This document shows, one piece after another, positions 25,801 through 33,818 of a DNA stretch of 64,000 bases. A model generated the notes under the pieces. That model saw nothing but the letters and a program-made list of their open reading frames with translations. It did not search any database and had not been told where the DNA came from. Every line of letters starts with the position of its first letter. Position 1 is the stretch's first letter. The DNA comes from an uncultured Fibrobacter sp. (GTDB lineage Bacteria > Fibrobacterota > Fibrobacteria > Fibrobacterales > Fibrobacteraceae), in the NCBI RefSeq assembly GCF_947166265.1, contig NZ_CAMVDO010000008.1, positions 62,001-126,000 of the forward strand. The letters are read 5' to 3'. Both the position numbers and the translations under genes were made by a program.

Positions 25801-27323
25801 TACTGTTGATTTTTTGCGGCTTCGCGCATACGCTTGCGGGCGCGCGAACCGGGGCGATTCATGCCGATAGTTCGGCGACCTTCCTGATTCTGCGGAATAC
25901 CGCCGTTCGGCTTTTCGCGATTTTGCGGAGCCTGGCTCTGTTGAATCTGCGGCTTTTGATGCTTCTGCTGATTCTGCGGTTTCTGCTTCGAATGCGGGGC
26001 ATTCTGCGGATTGCCCGTGTTATGGCCCTCGCGGTTAGATTCGCCTCGACGGTCGCCGCCACGGTTTTCGTGGCGATTCAGCTCACCACGATTCGGCTTG
26101 TTGCCGTGATGGTTGCCTTTGGGGAATCCACGGCCGCGTGCATTGCGCATTTCGCTTTCGGGAGTTTCCTTTTGCGGGGGCGGGAGCTTTTCGAAAATCG
26201 TCTTGTCGCCTTCGGGAATACTGATGCGAGTCAATTTCTCGATGGCACGAAGGTCCTGTTCTTCGTCGGGAGCGCAGAACGAAATCGCGATACCGTCCTT
26301 CCCTGCGCGGGCCGTACGTCCAATACGGTGCACGAACGTTTCCGGGACATCGGGCAGGTCGTAGTTGAAAACATGCGACACATCGTCCACGTCGATGCCA
26401 CGAGCGGCGATATCAGTCGCCACTAGCACACGAATCTGTTCGCACTTGAAGTTGCCCAGGGCCTCCTGCCTACGGTTCTGGCTCTTGTTGCCGTGAATCG
26501 CGGCGCACTTGATGCCCGCCTTTTCAAGCACTCGCGTGATTTTATCCGCACCGTGCTTGGTTCGGCTAAAGACTAGCACCTTTTTCATTTCGGGGTGCGC
26601 AAGCAAGAGTTCCTTGAGGAGAGCGCCCTTGCGGCGCTTGTCGATGCGGTAAAGCTCCTGGTGAATGCGCTCGATGGGAGTGCTCTGCGGCGCCACTTCC
26701 ACCCTCACTGGGTTCGGTCGCAGAATCGTCGCGGCAAGTTTCGTGATGTCATCGGGCATGGTCGCGCTGAAGAACAGGTTCTGCCTGTTCTGCGGGAGTA
26801 ACGCCACCACCTTGCGAATGTCGTGAATGAACCCCATGTCGAGCATTCGGTCGGCCTCGTCGAGCACGAAAAATTCCAGCGCCTTTAACGACACCGCCTT
26901 CTGGTTTATGAGGTCTAGCAAGCGTCCAGGGGTTGCCACCAGCACATCGACGCCTCGAATCAGATTACGCTTTTGGCTGACATCGCTCACGCCGCCAAAA
27001 ATGCAGGCCGTCGAAATCGCCGTAAACTGGGCGTACTGCTTAAAGCAATCTTCCACCTGAATCGCAAGTTCTCGCGTCGGCAAAAGAATCAGCGCACGGC
27101 AAGTCTTAGGCGCACGGAACTTTCCCGAATCCAGCAACAACTGCAAAATCGGAAGCGCAAACGCGGCGGTCTTTCCCGTTCCCGTCTGGGCAATTCCTAG
27201 AAGATCTTTGCCTTCCAACAGACTCGGAATCGATTTTTCCTGAATCGGAGTAGGTTGTTCATAGCCAACAGCACGCACAGCGCGTTGCAACGGATTCGCT
27301 AAGGGAAGTTCTGAAAAAAGCAT
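25800..27323 (-). CDS. DEAD-box RNA helicase (RhlE-like)
   Basis: A 507-residue ATP-dependent RNA helicase. All motifs are present in order: Q motif (GYEQPTPIQ), I (AQTGTGKT), Ia (PTRELA), Ib (TPGR), II (DEAD), III (SAT), IV (VLVFSRTKHGA), V (ARGIDV) and VI (HRIGRTAR). The core ends near residue 375 and is followed by about 130 residues of Arg/Gly/Asn/Gln/Pro-rich disordered tail (HHGNKPNRGELNRHENRGGDRR, then Gln-Asn-Pro-rich), typical of RhlE subfamily RNA-binding tails. Family roles are ribosome assembly and RNA decay or cold adaptation. A promoter-like TATTTT lies 10 nt before the ATG and there is no Shine-Dalgarno site. Confidence 0.95.
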   Translation of the reverse strand: MLFSELPLANPLQRAVRAVGYEQPTPIQEKSIPSLLEGKDLLGIAQTGTGKTAAFALPILQLLLDSGKFRAPKTCRALILLPTRELAIQVEDCFKQYAQFTAISTACIFGGVSDVSQKRNLIRGVDVLVATPGRLLDLINQKAVSLKALEFFVLDEADRMLDMGFIHDIRKVVALLPQNRQNLFFSATMPDDITKLAATILRPNPVRVEVAPQSTPIERIHQELYRIDKRRKGALLKELLLAHPEMKKVLVFSRTKHGADKITRVLEKAGIKCAAIHGNKSQNRRQEALGNFKCEQIRVLVATDIAARGIDVDDVSHVFNYDLPDVPETFVHRIGRTARAGKDGIAISFCAPDEEQDLRAIEKLTRISIPEGDKTIFEKLPPPQKETPESEMRNARGRGFPKGNHHGNKPNRGELNRHENRGGDRRGESNREGHNTGNPQNAPHSKQKPQNQQKHQKPQIQQSQAPQNREKPNGGIPQNQEGRRTIGMNRPGSRARKRMREAAKNQQ

Positions 27324-27356
27324 ATTAGGTTCAAAAATAGAAAAATCTTCAATCGA

Positions 27357-29030
27357 TTATCTAGTCCCGATAACATACTTGACGCAATCAGGTTTCGGAG
27401 CCTCGATCCTAAAGCGCAGGACTCGCAGCAGAGTCTCGGCACCATTACGGGTGTATGTCAGATACTGGTAAGTCGATTCGGGGATAATCACGCGGCCCCC
27501 TTCCTTAACCAGCTTCATCGCCTTAAAAATCCGGTCGAGGCAATCAGCTTCCTTCAATTGAAGCAGTTCTTCTGTCAGGCAAATGACTACCTGGTCAAAC
27601 CGGAAATAAATCGAATCCAGCTCCGAAGTCTTTGCAACCATCACATTCTCAATCGGATAGGGATTTTCTGTGACAACCAGGGTACTCCCCATGCAGCGCG
27701 TTTCCGCAAGAGTCTTTTCGATATCCTGCGGCATTCCCTCTTTCTTGATAAACCACGGTCTAGATGCACCGTCATTGTACAAAAGCGAAAAATACTTTTG
27801 TTCCAACTCACACAGCAGCCTAAGGTCATCCATCACCACATTTTCGTCATCGTGAACAAGGTAGATTAACCCACCAGCCGTTTCCAGGTCAACGGTCTTA
27901 TTGAATATTCGAGTTTCGTTCATCGGAGCAAGCGCTATTTTATACGTACTTCTCAAGTTTTCCGCAATTTTCCAAAGCGAAAGACTCTCGGACTCGATAT
28001 TGCGGGGAATAACCATCATTTTCATAGCCCCTTTTCGACGCAATCGATACGGTCTTTTCGCCTCTTCCGCAAACTTTTCGGGCTGCAAATACGCATCCAA
28101 AATAGAATCTGTCTCGTGCTGCCCATAAATCAAGTCCATATATTCCGCAGGCTGGCTGCATCCCATCGGGCGACAATTCACTTCAATAAGCACGGGGCCC
28201 TTTTCGTCAACCATGTACTCCCCATGAACCATCCCATACTGGATGCCAATGGCTTTTACGGTTTCAAAGGCGTACTCCACAATTTCGGCTTGTCCCGCAG
28301 ACAGTTCCGAAATACTTTCGATAAACCTGTAAATATATCCACCTTCCGATGTCCTTATCTTGTCATAGACAAGCATCGAGGTCAAGCGAGGCTTTCCGGC
28401 CGAAACCGCCGTATTCACAATGTACTCCGTACCAACGATTCTTTCCTGAACAAGGACCTCATGCATCGCATTTCCGTAAAAATCAGTACTTTGCAAATTC
28501 GTCCTTACGTGTTCAAGAACTTCTTCTCTGCTGTCACACAAGGCAAGCCCCTGACTTCCTGCACCTTGTAGCGGTTTTACGACACCCCTTTCCAGATGAT
28601 TTTCGCTTAGGAACTGTTCCGCTTCTTCAACATTCGATACGACTCGCCCTCGAATGTACCTAACACCACCCCTTTTCAGGGCTTCGTGCATGGCATCTTT
28701 CCTTGTCATGGAATCAAGAATCGAAGTCGGATTTCCCGGAAGTCCCAGAGATTCCGATAGCCTGTTCGCCATAACCACGCCAGATTCCGTTCCCGGTATG
28801 ATGATGACTGGATTATAGGATTTCACCAGTTCAACCGTTTCTTCGTAGGTATCACATTCCCGGATAACTTCAAAAGGATACTTTATCTTTTTGTACGTTT
28901 CTTCACGATCGACAGCCATTATTCCCGTCGCCTTACATTCTAGGACAACGGCCCTGTAGCCTCGACAGACGATATCCTCGATGAAGTTGTATCCTGTCGA
29001 TAACGCTTCTGCAACGATTATATTTCTCAT
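27357..29030 (-). CDS. ATP-grasp ligase-like protein with C-terminal partial methyltransferase-like domain
   Basis: A 557-residue protein. Residues about 1-110 are the pre-ATP-grasp domain (IIVAEALSTGYNF, IIPGTESGVVMANRL); about 115-330 is an ATP-grasp fold with VVKPLQGAGSQGL (ATP Lys and Gly loop), VQERIVGTEYIV and the metal site HGEYMVDEKG / LIEVNCRPMG. Such enzymes join a carboxylate to an amine through an acyl phosphate. After a linker, about 430-557 resembles the second half of a SAM methyltransferase fold (FDQVVICLTEELLQL, VKEGGRVIIPE) without a visible SAM-binding glycine motif. It lies 11 nt after a MATE transporter gene and is certainly cotranscribed, suggesting synthesis and export of a small peptide-like compound. 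Substrate unknown. Confidence 0.82.
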   Translation of the reverse strand: MRNIIVAEALSTGYNFIEDIVCRGYRAVVLECKATGIMAVDREETYKKIKYPFEVIRECDTYEETVELVKSYNPVIIIPGTESGVVMANRLSESLGLPGNPTSILDSMTRKDAMHEALKRGGVRYIRGRVVSNVEEAEQFLSENHLERGVVKPLQGAGSQGLALCDSREEVLEHVRTNLQSTDFYGNAMHEVLVQERIVGTEYIVNTAVSAGKPRLTSMLVYDKIRTSEGGYIYRFIESISELSAGQAEIVEYAFETVKAIGIQYGMVHGEYMVDEKGPVLIEVNCRPMGCSQPAEYMDLIYGQHETDSILDAYLQPEKFAEEAKRPYRLRRKGAMKMMVIPRNIESESLSLWKIAENLRSTYKIALAPMNETRIFNKTVDLETAGGLIYLVHDDENVVMDDLRLLCELEQKYFSLLYNDGASRPWFIKKEGMPQDIEKTLAETRCMGSTLVVTENPYPIENVMVAKTSELDSIYFRFDQVVICLTEELLQLKEADCLDRIFKAMKLVKEGGRVIIPESTYQYLTYTRNGAETLLRVLRFRIEAPKPDCVKYVIGTR

Positions 29031-29041
29031 AATTGTATCCC

Positions 29042-30805
29042 CTACATAGCTAATTTAAACCTTGTCTGATTCACACCCAACAGGTAATCATATTTCACTT
29101 CTGACGCAATTTTCTTGATCATCCAGATGTTTCCGAATTTTTCTTGATCAGCGCTAAAATGATCAAACGGTAGCCCGATACTTCGAGTATAGACCACAAT
29201 CGACTCATTCTCTATCGTAATCCTCATATCCATATTAACGTACTTATCTTTAGAATTGCAAGCCGTATAGACAAAGATTTCTTCGGTAGCCACCGCCAAG
29301 AGGTTTGCCTTTTGAGAGTCTATTCCGTACTCGTCACAGAAATCAAGAACCATTCTAGTCACCACTCCGGCCTTTTCCATATTCCCATGTATTGAGATAT
29401 CCAGAACATCGTTCTTAAACTTTTCACTCGGAACAAACAGGAACGGTGACATCTTATGAGAAAGCCTCCTTTGCGCTACAAAGTTATAGGCGAATATACC
29501 GACAACGATCAGTAACGAGCATAACGGATACGCAAGCCACAGGCCATCTACGCCCCAACATCTAGACAACAGATACACTAGAGGGACAATGCCCACAAAG
29601 CCATCGAAAGCACTTATAATAAAGGCATATTTTTTGCGTCCTAAAGCCATGTGATTGTATTGCGCCACCTGCACAAAGCCCCTGATAACAAACATCACCG
29701 AGAATATCCTCACAGCCTTAATCGTCATGGAATACGCATCAGCAGATTCGATATTGTACATAGAGGTAATAATCGAGGGGAAGAACAAGAACAAAAGCGT
29801 AAAGATCATATTTACAGCAAGTTGCGATTTTAGAGCCCGCTTACAAAGAAACCGAATTCCCACATAATCTTTCTGAGCCCTCATCACGGCAATCAAGGGG
29901 ATAATCGATATTGCAATACCGGCCATAAAAATCGACACCAACGAAATCGTCTGAATGCACCCCGCAAAGGCGGTAATGCCCGCAATACCCGCAAGGCTAC
30001 CCGCCATAAAGTTGCAATACGAGAACTTGACTGCAAAACCCAGCTGGGTCATCGCCGACGACATTCCTCCAGCCACAATCTGCGACAACATTCGAACCGT
30101 TTCTTTTGAAAATAGCGCAAAAGAAATCCTGCATTTTCCAAGCAGCACCCAAGCAATCAGGAATGCAAGCCCCACCGCGTAACCGACAAACGTCGCCCAT
30201 GCGGCCCCCGTTATACCCATATCGAAAAAATGGATAAAGATGTAGTCAAAAATCAGGTTCACCACATTCGCCAAAACATTGATAAACGTAGCGAGTTTAG
30301 GGTTCCCTGTCGCAGGCAAAAAATTGATTAGCACCTGGATAAGAATTACAAGAGAGGCACTTATCGCCAGAACCCTTGTATAGGGAATAAACATCGACAA
30401 CAGAGATTCATCCGTACAAAAGATTCTGGAAATTTCTTCATAAAAAAGGAGTCCTACAAGCGTTATTACTGCCGCAACCGCTAGCGAAGCAAAAAGCGTG
30501 AACGAAAAAATCTCGCCAGCCTTTTTCCTTTCCATTTTACCCAAATAGTTGGCATACAGCACCGAGCCCCCGATACCAAACATCGTATAGACAATGGCAT
30601 ACACCAACATAATCGGCATACCCAAATTGACTACACTCATGGCGGGGCTTCCCAAAAGTTGCGCCACGATGATGGAATCCGCAAATTCGTTTAACGAAAG
30701 GGCTATAGTACTTACGACAGACGGAATCAAGAATCGAAAAAACTGTCTCTTGACAATTTCGTCATTACGTAAAAGCGCACACGGAGGTTCAATAAAACGG
30801 CTCAT
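29042..30805 (-). CDS. MATE-family transporter fused to a C-terminal anti-sigma-factor-like ATPase domain
   Basis: A 587-residue membrane protein. Residues about 20-440 form twelve hydrophobic helices of a MATE/MOP-superfamily exporter (RFLIPSVVSTIALSLNEFADSIIVAQLLG; NFLPATGNPKLATFINVLANVVNLIFDYIFIHFFDMGITGAAWAT). Residues about 455-587 form a soluble domain like RsbW/SpoIIAB-type histidine-kinase ATPases (VTRMVLDFCDEYGIDSQKANLLAVATEEI), but the N-box Asn after the Glu is Tyr (EIFVY) and the DxGxG box is absent, so it may bind without hydrolysing. The ATG at 30805 with GGGA just upstream is preferred to a TTG at 30826. It is the first gene of a two-gene unit with the ATP-grasp protein. Two minus-strand terminators upstream isolate it from nfnB. 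Confidence 0.82.
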   Translation of the reverse strand: MSRFIEPPCALLRNDEIVKRQFFRFLIPSVVSTIALSLNEFADSIIVAQLLGSPAMSVVNLGMPIMLVYAIVYTMFGIGGSVLYANYLGKMERKKAGEIFSFTLFASLAVAAVITLVGLLFYEEISRIFCTDESLLSMFIPYTRVLAISASLVILIQVLINFLPATGNPKLATFINVLANVVNLIFDYIFIHFFDMGITGAAWATFVGYAVGLAFLIAWVLLGKCRISFALFSKETVRMLSQIVAGGMSSAMTQLGFAVKFSYCNFMAGSLAGIAGITAFAGCIQTISLVSIFMAGIAISIIPLIAVMRAQKDYVGIRFLCKRALKSQLAVNMIFTLLFLFFPSIITSMYNIESADAYSMTIKAVRIFSVMFVIRGFVQVAQYNHMALGRKKYAFIISAFDGFVGIVPLVYLLSRCWGVDGLWLAYPLCSLLIVVGIFAYNFVAQRRLSHKMSPFLFVPSEKFKNDVLDISIHGNMEKAGVVTRMVLDFCDEYGIDSQKANLLAVATEEIFVYTACNSKDKYVNMDMRITIENESIVVYTRSIGLPFDHFSADQEKFGNIWMIKKIASEVKYDYLLGVNQTRFKLAM

Positions 30806-30905
30806 AAATTTTCCCAAGTACAACAAAGCGCAGAATTACATCCGCGAAAAAATCCTTCTTATCGTTCATTTTAAATATACCATTTTTGCAGAAGGAAATA
30901 AAGAC

Positions 30906-30941
30906 AAAAAAAAACACCCCGGCTCCCTATAAGGAGTCGGG
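30906..30941 (-). terminator. Rho-independent terminator (minus strand)
   Basis: On the minus strand CCCGACTCC, loop TTATAG, GGAGCCGGG, then GTG and a long U-tract (30906-30914). It is the second of two terminators after nfnB and lies about 100 nt before the MATE start. Confidence 0.75.
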
Positions 30942-30956
30942 ATATTTTGTAAGGGA

Positions 30957-30981
30957 AATCCCCGCCTTCGCGGGGATGACA
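30957..30981 (+). repeat. GGATGACA-family palindrome
   Basis: ATCCCCGCCTTCGCGGGGATGACA, the commonest stem version (CCCCGC/GCGGGG with CTTC-type loop). Located between the MATE-fusion gene and nfnB. Confidence 0.85.
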
Positions 30982-31018
30982 TTCCTCTATTTTATTCTAG
31001 GCTTGAGCGAGCATAAGC

Positions 31019-31047
31019 AAAAAAGATGGCCGAAAGACCATCTTTTT
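31019..31047. terminator. bidirectional terminator after nfnB
   Basis: AAAAGATGG (31021-31029) and CCATCTTTT (31038-31046) with a CCGAAAGA loop. The flanking A-run on the left and T-run on the right make it a terminator in either direction; here it most likely ends the nfnAB transcript. Confidence 0.8.
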
Positions 31048-31052
31048 CAAAT

Positions 31053-31260
31053 TCAAGATTTGAAGAAGAAACGAGCGAGAGCAGGTCCTAATCTCTATCT
31101 TGTAACGGAAACAAGTTTCCGACAAGATAGGACTACGACATCCTTCGACGATCAATGGGCTAAGCCCATTTCCCGCACTAAAGTGCGGAGTCTCAGTAGA
31201 ACCCGGACCGAAGGCGTACAACTCGTACGTCGAGAGTCCGGGTGACGAACTATCGCGAAG
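31053..31260. repeat. cluster of hairpins between nfnB and its terminator
   Basis: No gene. Several nested inverted repeats fill this stretch: GTCCTA/TAGGAC at 31085-31133 enclosing TATCTTGT/ACAAGATA and GGAAAC/GTTTCC; GGGCTAAGCCC near 31158; CGCACTAAAGTGCG near 31174; and CCCGGAC/GTCCGGG at 31202-31242 enclosing GTAC/GTAC, with a GTGACG tail like the GGATGACA family. It lies in the nfnAB 3' untranslated region on the minus strand. It may be a pile of palindromic repeats or a structured RNA; no known RNA family motif was seen. Confidence 0.55.
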
Positions 31261-31261
31261 T

Positions 31262-32761
31262 TTATTTCTTCAAATATTCGTTGATGCCTGCAGCAGCACG
31301 ACGACCTTCACCCATGGCGAGGATCACGGTTGCGGCACCCAGCACGATGTCGCCACCGGCGTAGACCTTTTCCATAAAGGTCTTGTTGGCGGTTGCATCT
31401 TCGAGAAGGATGTGACCCTTCTTGTCGACGGAGAGTTCCGGCGTGGTGTTGCTGATAAGCGGGTTAGAACCGTTACCGATAGCAACGAGCACGGTGTCGC
31501 ATTCGATTTCGAAGCTTGCGCCTTCGACCTTGACCGGACGCGGACGGCCCTTTTCATCGGGTTCGCCGAGTTCGTACTTGTCGACGAGCATGCCGCGCAC
31601 GTGGCCGGCTTCGTCGCCAAGAATCTTGGCCGGGTTCTGCAGAACGCAGAATTCGACACCCTCTTCCTGAGCATGGAGAACTTCTTCCTTACGGGCCGGG
31701 AGTTCGTTCATGCTGCGGCGGTAAATGATGCGGACCTTTTCGGCACCGAGACGGAGAGCCATACGGGCAGCGTCCATAGCGACGTTACCACCACCGAGAA
31801 CGACCACGTTCTTGCCGGGCCACATCGGAGTATCGGCATGTTCCTTGTCGTAGGCGCGCATGAGGTTAGCGCGGGTCAGGTATTCGTTAGCGGCGAACAC
31901 ACCGACCAGGTTTTCACCTTCGATGTTCATAAAGAGCGGGAGGCCTGCACCGGTACCGACGAACACGGCATCGAAGCCATCCTTTTCAATCAAGTCCTTG
32001 AGCTTGCGAGTACGGCCGATGACAAAATTTGTCTCGAACTTCACGCCCATGGCAGCAAGGGATTCAATTTCGTTGTCCACGATCTTCTTCGGAAGACGGA
32101 ATTCAGGAATACCGTAGCGGACCACACCACCGAGCTTGTGGAAAGCTTCGAAGATGGTCACGTCGTGGCCTTCGCGGCGCACGTCAGCAGCGACAACCAG
32201 GCCGGCAGGACCGGAACCAATCACAGCAACCTTCTTGCCAGTAGCAGGCTTCACGGCCGGCACAGAAGCGCCACCGTTGTTGCGTTCATAGTCAGCAGCA
32301 AAGCGTTCCAAGCGACCGATAGCCACAGCCTGGTTCACGTCCTTGTGCATCTTGCCCATGGTGCAGTTCATCTGGCACTGGCGTTCCTGCGGGCAAACGC
32401 GGCCGCAGATTGCCGGGAGCAAGCTCGTTTCCTTAATCTTCGCAATAGCAGCCTTGAAGTCACCTTCGGCAATCTTTGCGATGAAGGCCGGAATGTCGAT
32501 GTGCACCGGGCAGCTTTCGACGCAGGACGGCTTCTTACAGGCGAGGCAGCGGTTGGCTTCCACAATAGCCTGGGCTTCGGTGTAACCCTGAGCCACTTCT
32601 TCCATCACGCGGGCGCGGTAGCTGGGTTCGAGCTGCGGCATCGGCTGGGCCGGAATGGCAGTCTTGTCCTTGGGCTTGAGCGGCTTCGGAAGGGCGTTAA
32701 TCTTTTCAAGTTCCACCTTGGCGGCGGCGTCCAACTGTTCACGAGTCAAATGTTCAGACAT
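31262..32761 (-). CDS. NfnB / GltA-like glutamate-synthase-small-chain family flavoprotein
   Basis: A 499-residue iron-sulfur flavoprotein. The N-terminus carries the two [4Fe-4S] Cys sets typical of glutamate synthase small chain: CLACKKPSCVESCPVHIDIP and CGRVCPQERQCQMNC. Two Rossmann dinucleotide sites follow: GSGPAGLVVA for FAD and GGGNVAMDAAR for NAD(P)H, and the end has YAGGDIVLGAATVILAMGEGR. It is often annotated GltA. However, the adjoining gene, overlapping by one base (TAATG), encodes the matching NfnA subunit, and no large glutamate synthase subunit is nearby, so the pair is more likely the NADH-dependent ferredoxin:NADP oxidoreductase that bifurcates electrons between NAD, NADP and ferredoxin. 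Confidence 0.93.
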   Translation of the reverse strand: MSEHLTREQLDAAAKVELEKINALPKPLKPKDKTAIPAQPMPQLEPSYRARVMEEVAQGYTEAQAIVEANRCLACKKPSCVESCPVHIDIPAFIAKIAEGDFKAAIAKIKETSLLPAICGRVCPQERQCQMNCTMGKMHKDVNQAVAIGRLERFAADYERNNGGASVPAVKPATGKKVAVIGSGPAGLVVAADVRREGHDVTIFEAFHKLGGVVRYGIPEFRLPKKIVDNEIESLAAMGVKFETNFVIGRTRKLKDLIEKDGFDAVFVGTGAGLPLFMNIEGENLVGVFAANEYLTRANLMRAYDKEHADTPMWPGKNVVVLGGGNVAMDAARMALRLGAEKVRIIYRRSMNELPARKEEVLHAQEEGVEFCVLQNPAKILGDEAGHVRGMLVDKYELGEPDEKGRPRPVKVEGASFEIECDTVLVAIGNGSNPLISNTTPELSVDKKGHILLEDATANKTFMEKVYAGGDIVLGAATVILAMGEGRRAAAGINEYLKK

Positions 32762-33648
32762 TACTTGCTCTCCTTGGCCTTTGCGTCAGCCATCTTGTCA
32801 ATGTTGCACTTGTGGCCATCGTTTGCACCGAAGCGGTGCAGAGATTCCTGTTCCTGGGGCTTGAAGGCGCCCATACGCTGGAGCATGTTGTTCCAGTCGA
32901 CTTCGTGGCCGTCGAATTCCGGACCATCGACGCAGACGAACTTCGTCTTGCCGCCGATAGTCACGCGGCAGCCACCGCACATGCCGGTCCCGTCCACCAT
33001 GATGCTGTTGAGGCTCACCACGGTCTTCACGCCGTAGGGCTTGGTGGTGAGGGCGCAGAACTTCATCATGATCGGAGGACCGATAGCGATCACCATGTCG
33101 GGCTTGCCCTTGGTGTCTTCGCAGAGTTCCTTCAGCGGTTCGGTCACGAGACCCTTGCGGCCATAGGAACCGTCGTCGGTCATGAAGATGATGTTGTCGG
33201 CGAGAGCTGTCATTTCGTCCTTCATGAGGAACAGGCTTTCGTTACGGGCACCCATAATGATGGTGACCTTGTTGCCTGCAGCCTTGAGGGCCTGAACAAT
33301 CGGGTGCATCGGGGCGATACCCACGCCACCGCACACGCAAACCACGTGGCCAAAATTCTCGATGTGGGTCGGAGAGCCGAGCGGGCCCACGAGCACGGGA
33401 ATATCGTCACCGACTTCGAACTTGGAAAGTTCGGTGGTGGTCTTGCCAACCGTCTGGAAAATCAGGGTGATAGAGCCTTCAGTCGTGTCGGCATCGGCGA
33501 TGGTGAGAGGCACGCGTTCGCCGTTGTCCTTGTTCGTCTGGAGGATGATAAACTGGCCGGCCTTACGCTCTTGAGCGATCAGCGGGGCCTCGACGCGGAA
33601 CATGTAGACCGCGGAAGACATTTGTTTTTTAAAGAGAATTTTTGCCAT
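32761..33648 (-). CDS. NfnA / ferredoxin-NADP reductase alpha subunit (sulfide dehydrogenase-like)
   Basis: A 295-residue flavoprotein of the dihydroorotate dehydrogenase electron-transfer subunit type. It has the FAD-binding GQFIILQTN and VPLTIAD region, the NAD-binding GGVGIAPMHPI, and a C-terminal [2Fe-2S] site with Asp and three Cys in DGTGMCGGCRV ... FVCVDGPEFDG. It extends beyond the usual end with a Lys-rich tail. The ATG at 33648 (MAKILFKK) is chosen because the longer frame upstream runs through a palindromic repeat; TATTTT is 10 nt before it. It overlaps the NfnB gene by one base. Together they form a soluble electron-bifurcating transhydrogenase. Confidence 0.92.
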   Translation of the reverse strand: MAKILFKKQMSSAVYMFRVEAPLIAQERKAGQFIILQTNKDNGERVPLTIADADTTEGSITLIFQTVGKTTTELSKFEVGDDIPVLVGPLGSPTHIENFGHVVCVCGGVGIAPMHPIVQALKAAGNKVTIIMGARNESLFLMKDEMTALADNIIFMTDDGSYGRKGLVTEPLKELCEDTKGKPDMVIAIGPPIMMKFCALTTKPYGVKTVVSLNSIMVDGTGMCGGCRVTIGGKTKFVCVDGPEFDGHEVDWNNMLQRMGAFKPQEQESLHRFGANDGHKCNIDKMADAKAKESK

Positions 33649-33744
33649 AGTGAGCTGAAAAATAGAAAAAAGGCCAGCCATACGGCAGGGCCCCTTCTGT
33701 AAAATAATGCTCCAATTAGGCAACTGGAGCGACTTAAAAAGGAA

Positions 33745-33811
33745 GATCCCCGCCTTCGCGGGGATGACAGAGTGTGAGGCGGGGATGACAGTGTGTGAAG
33801 CGGGGATGGCC
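33745..33811 (+). repeat. GGATGACA-family palindrome with two tandem partial copies
   Basis: A full copy at 33745-33769, then two tandem partial units of about 21 nt (GTGTGAGGCGGGGATGACA and GTGTGAAGCGGGGATGG). It ends 8 nt before the stop codon of the porin-like gene. Confidence 0.85.
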
Positions 33812-33818
33812 GCACGGG

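Noticed and set aside
31053-31260. RNase P, tmRNA, SRP or 6S RNA gene in the hairpin cluster
   Set aside because: None of the conserved sequence blocks of these RNAs was found, so only a structured region is reported.
31262-32761. Glutamate synthase small subunit as the primary function
   Set aside because: No large subunit nearby, and the one-base overlap with an NfnA-type gene fits the NfnAB complex better, although the family overlaps in sequence.
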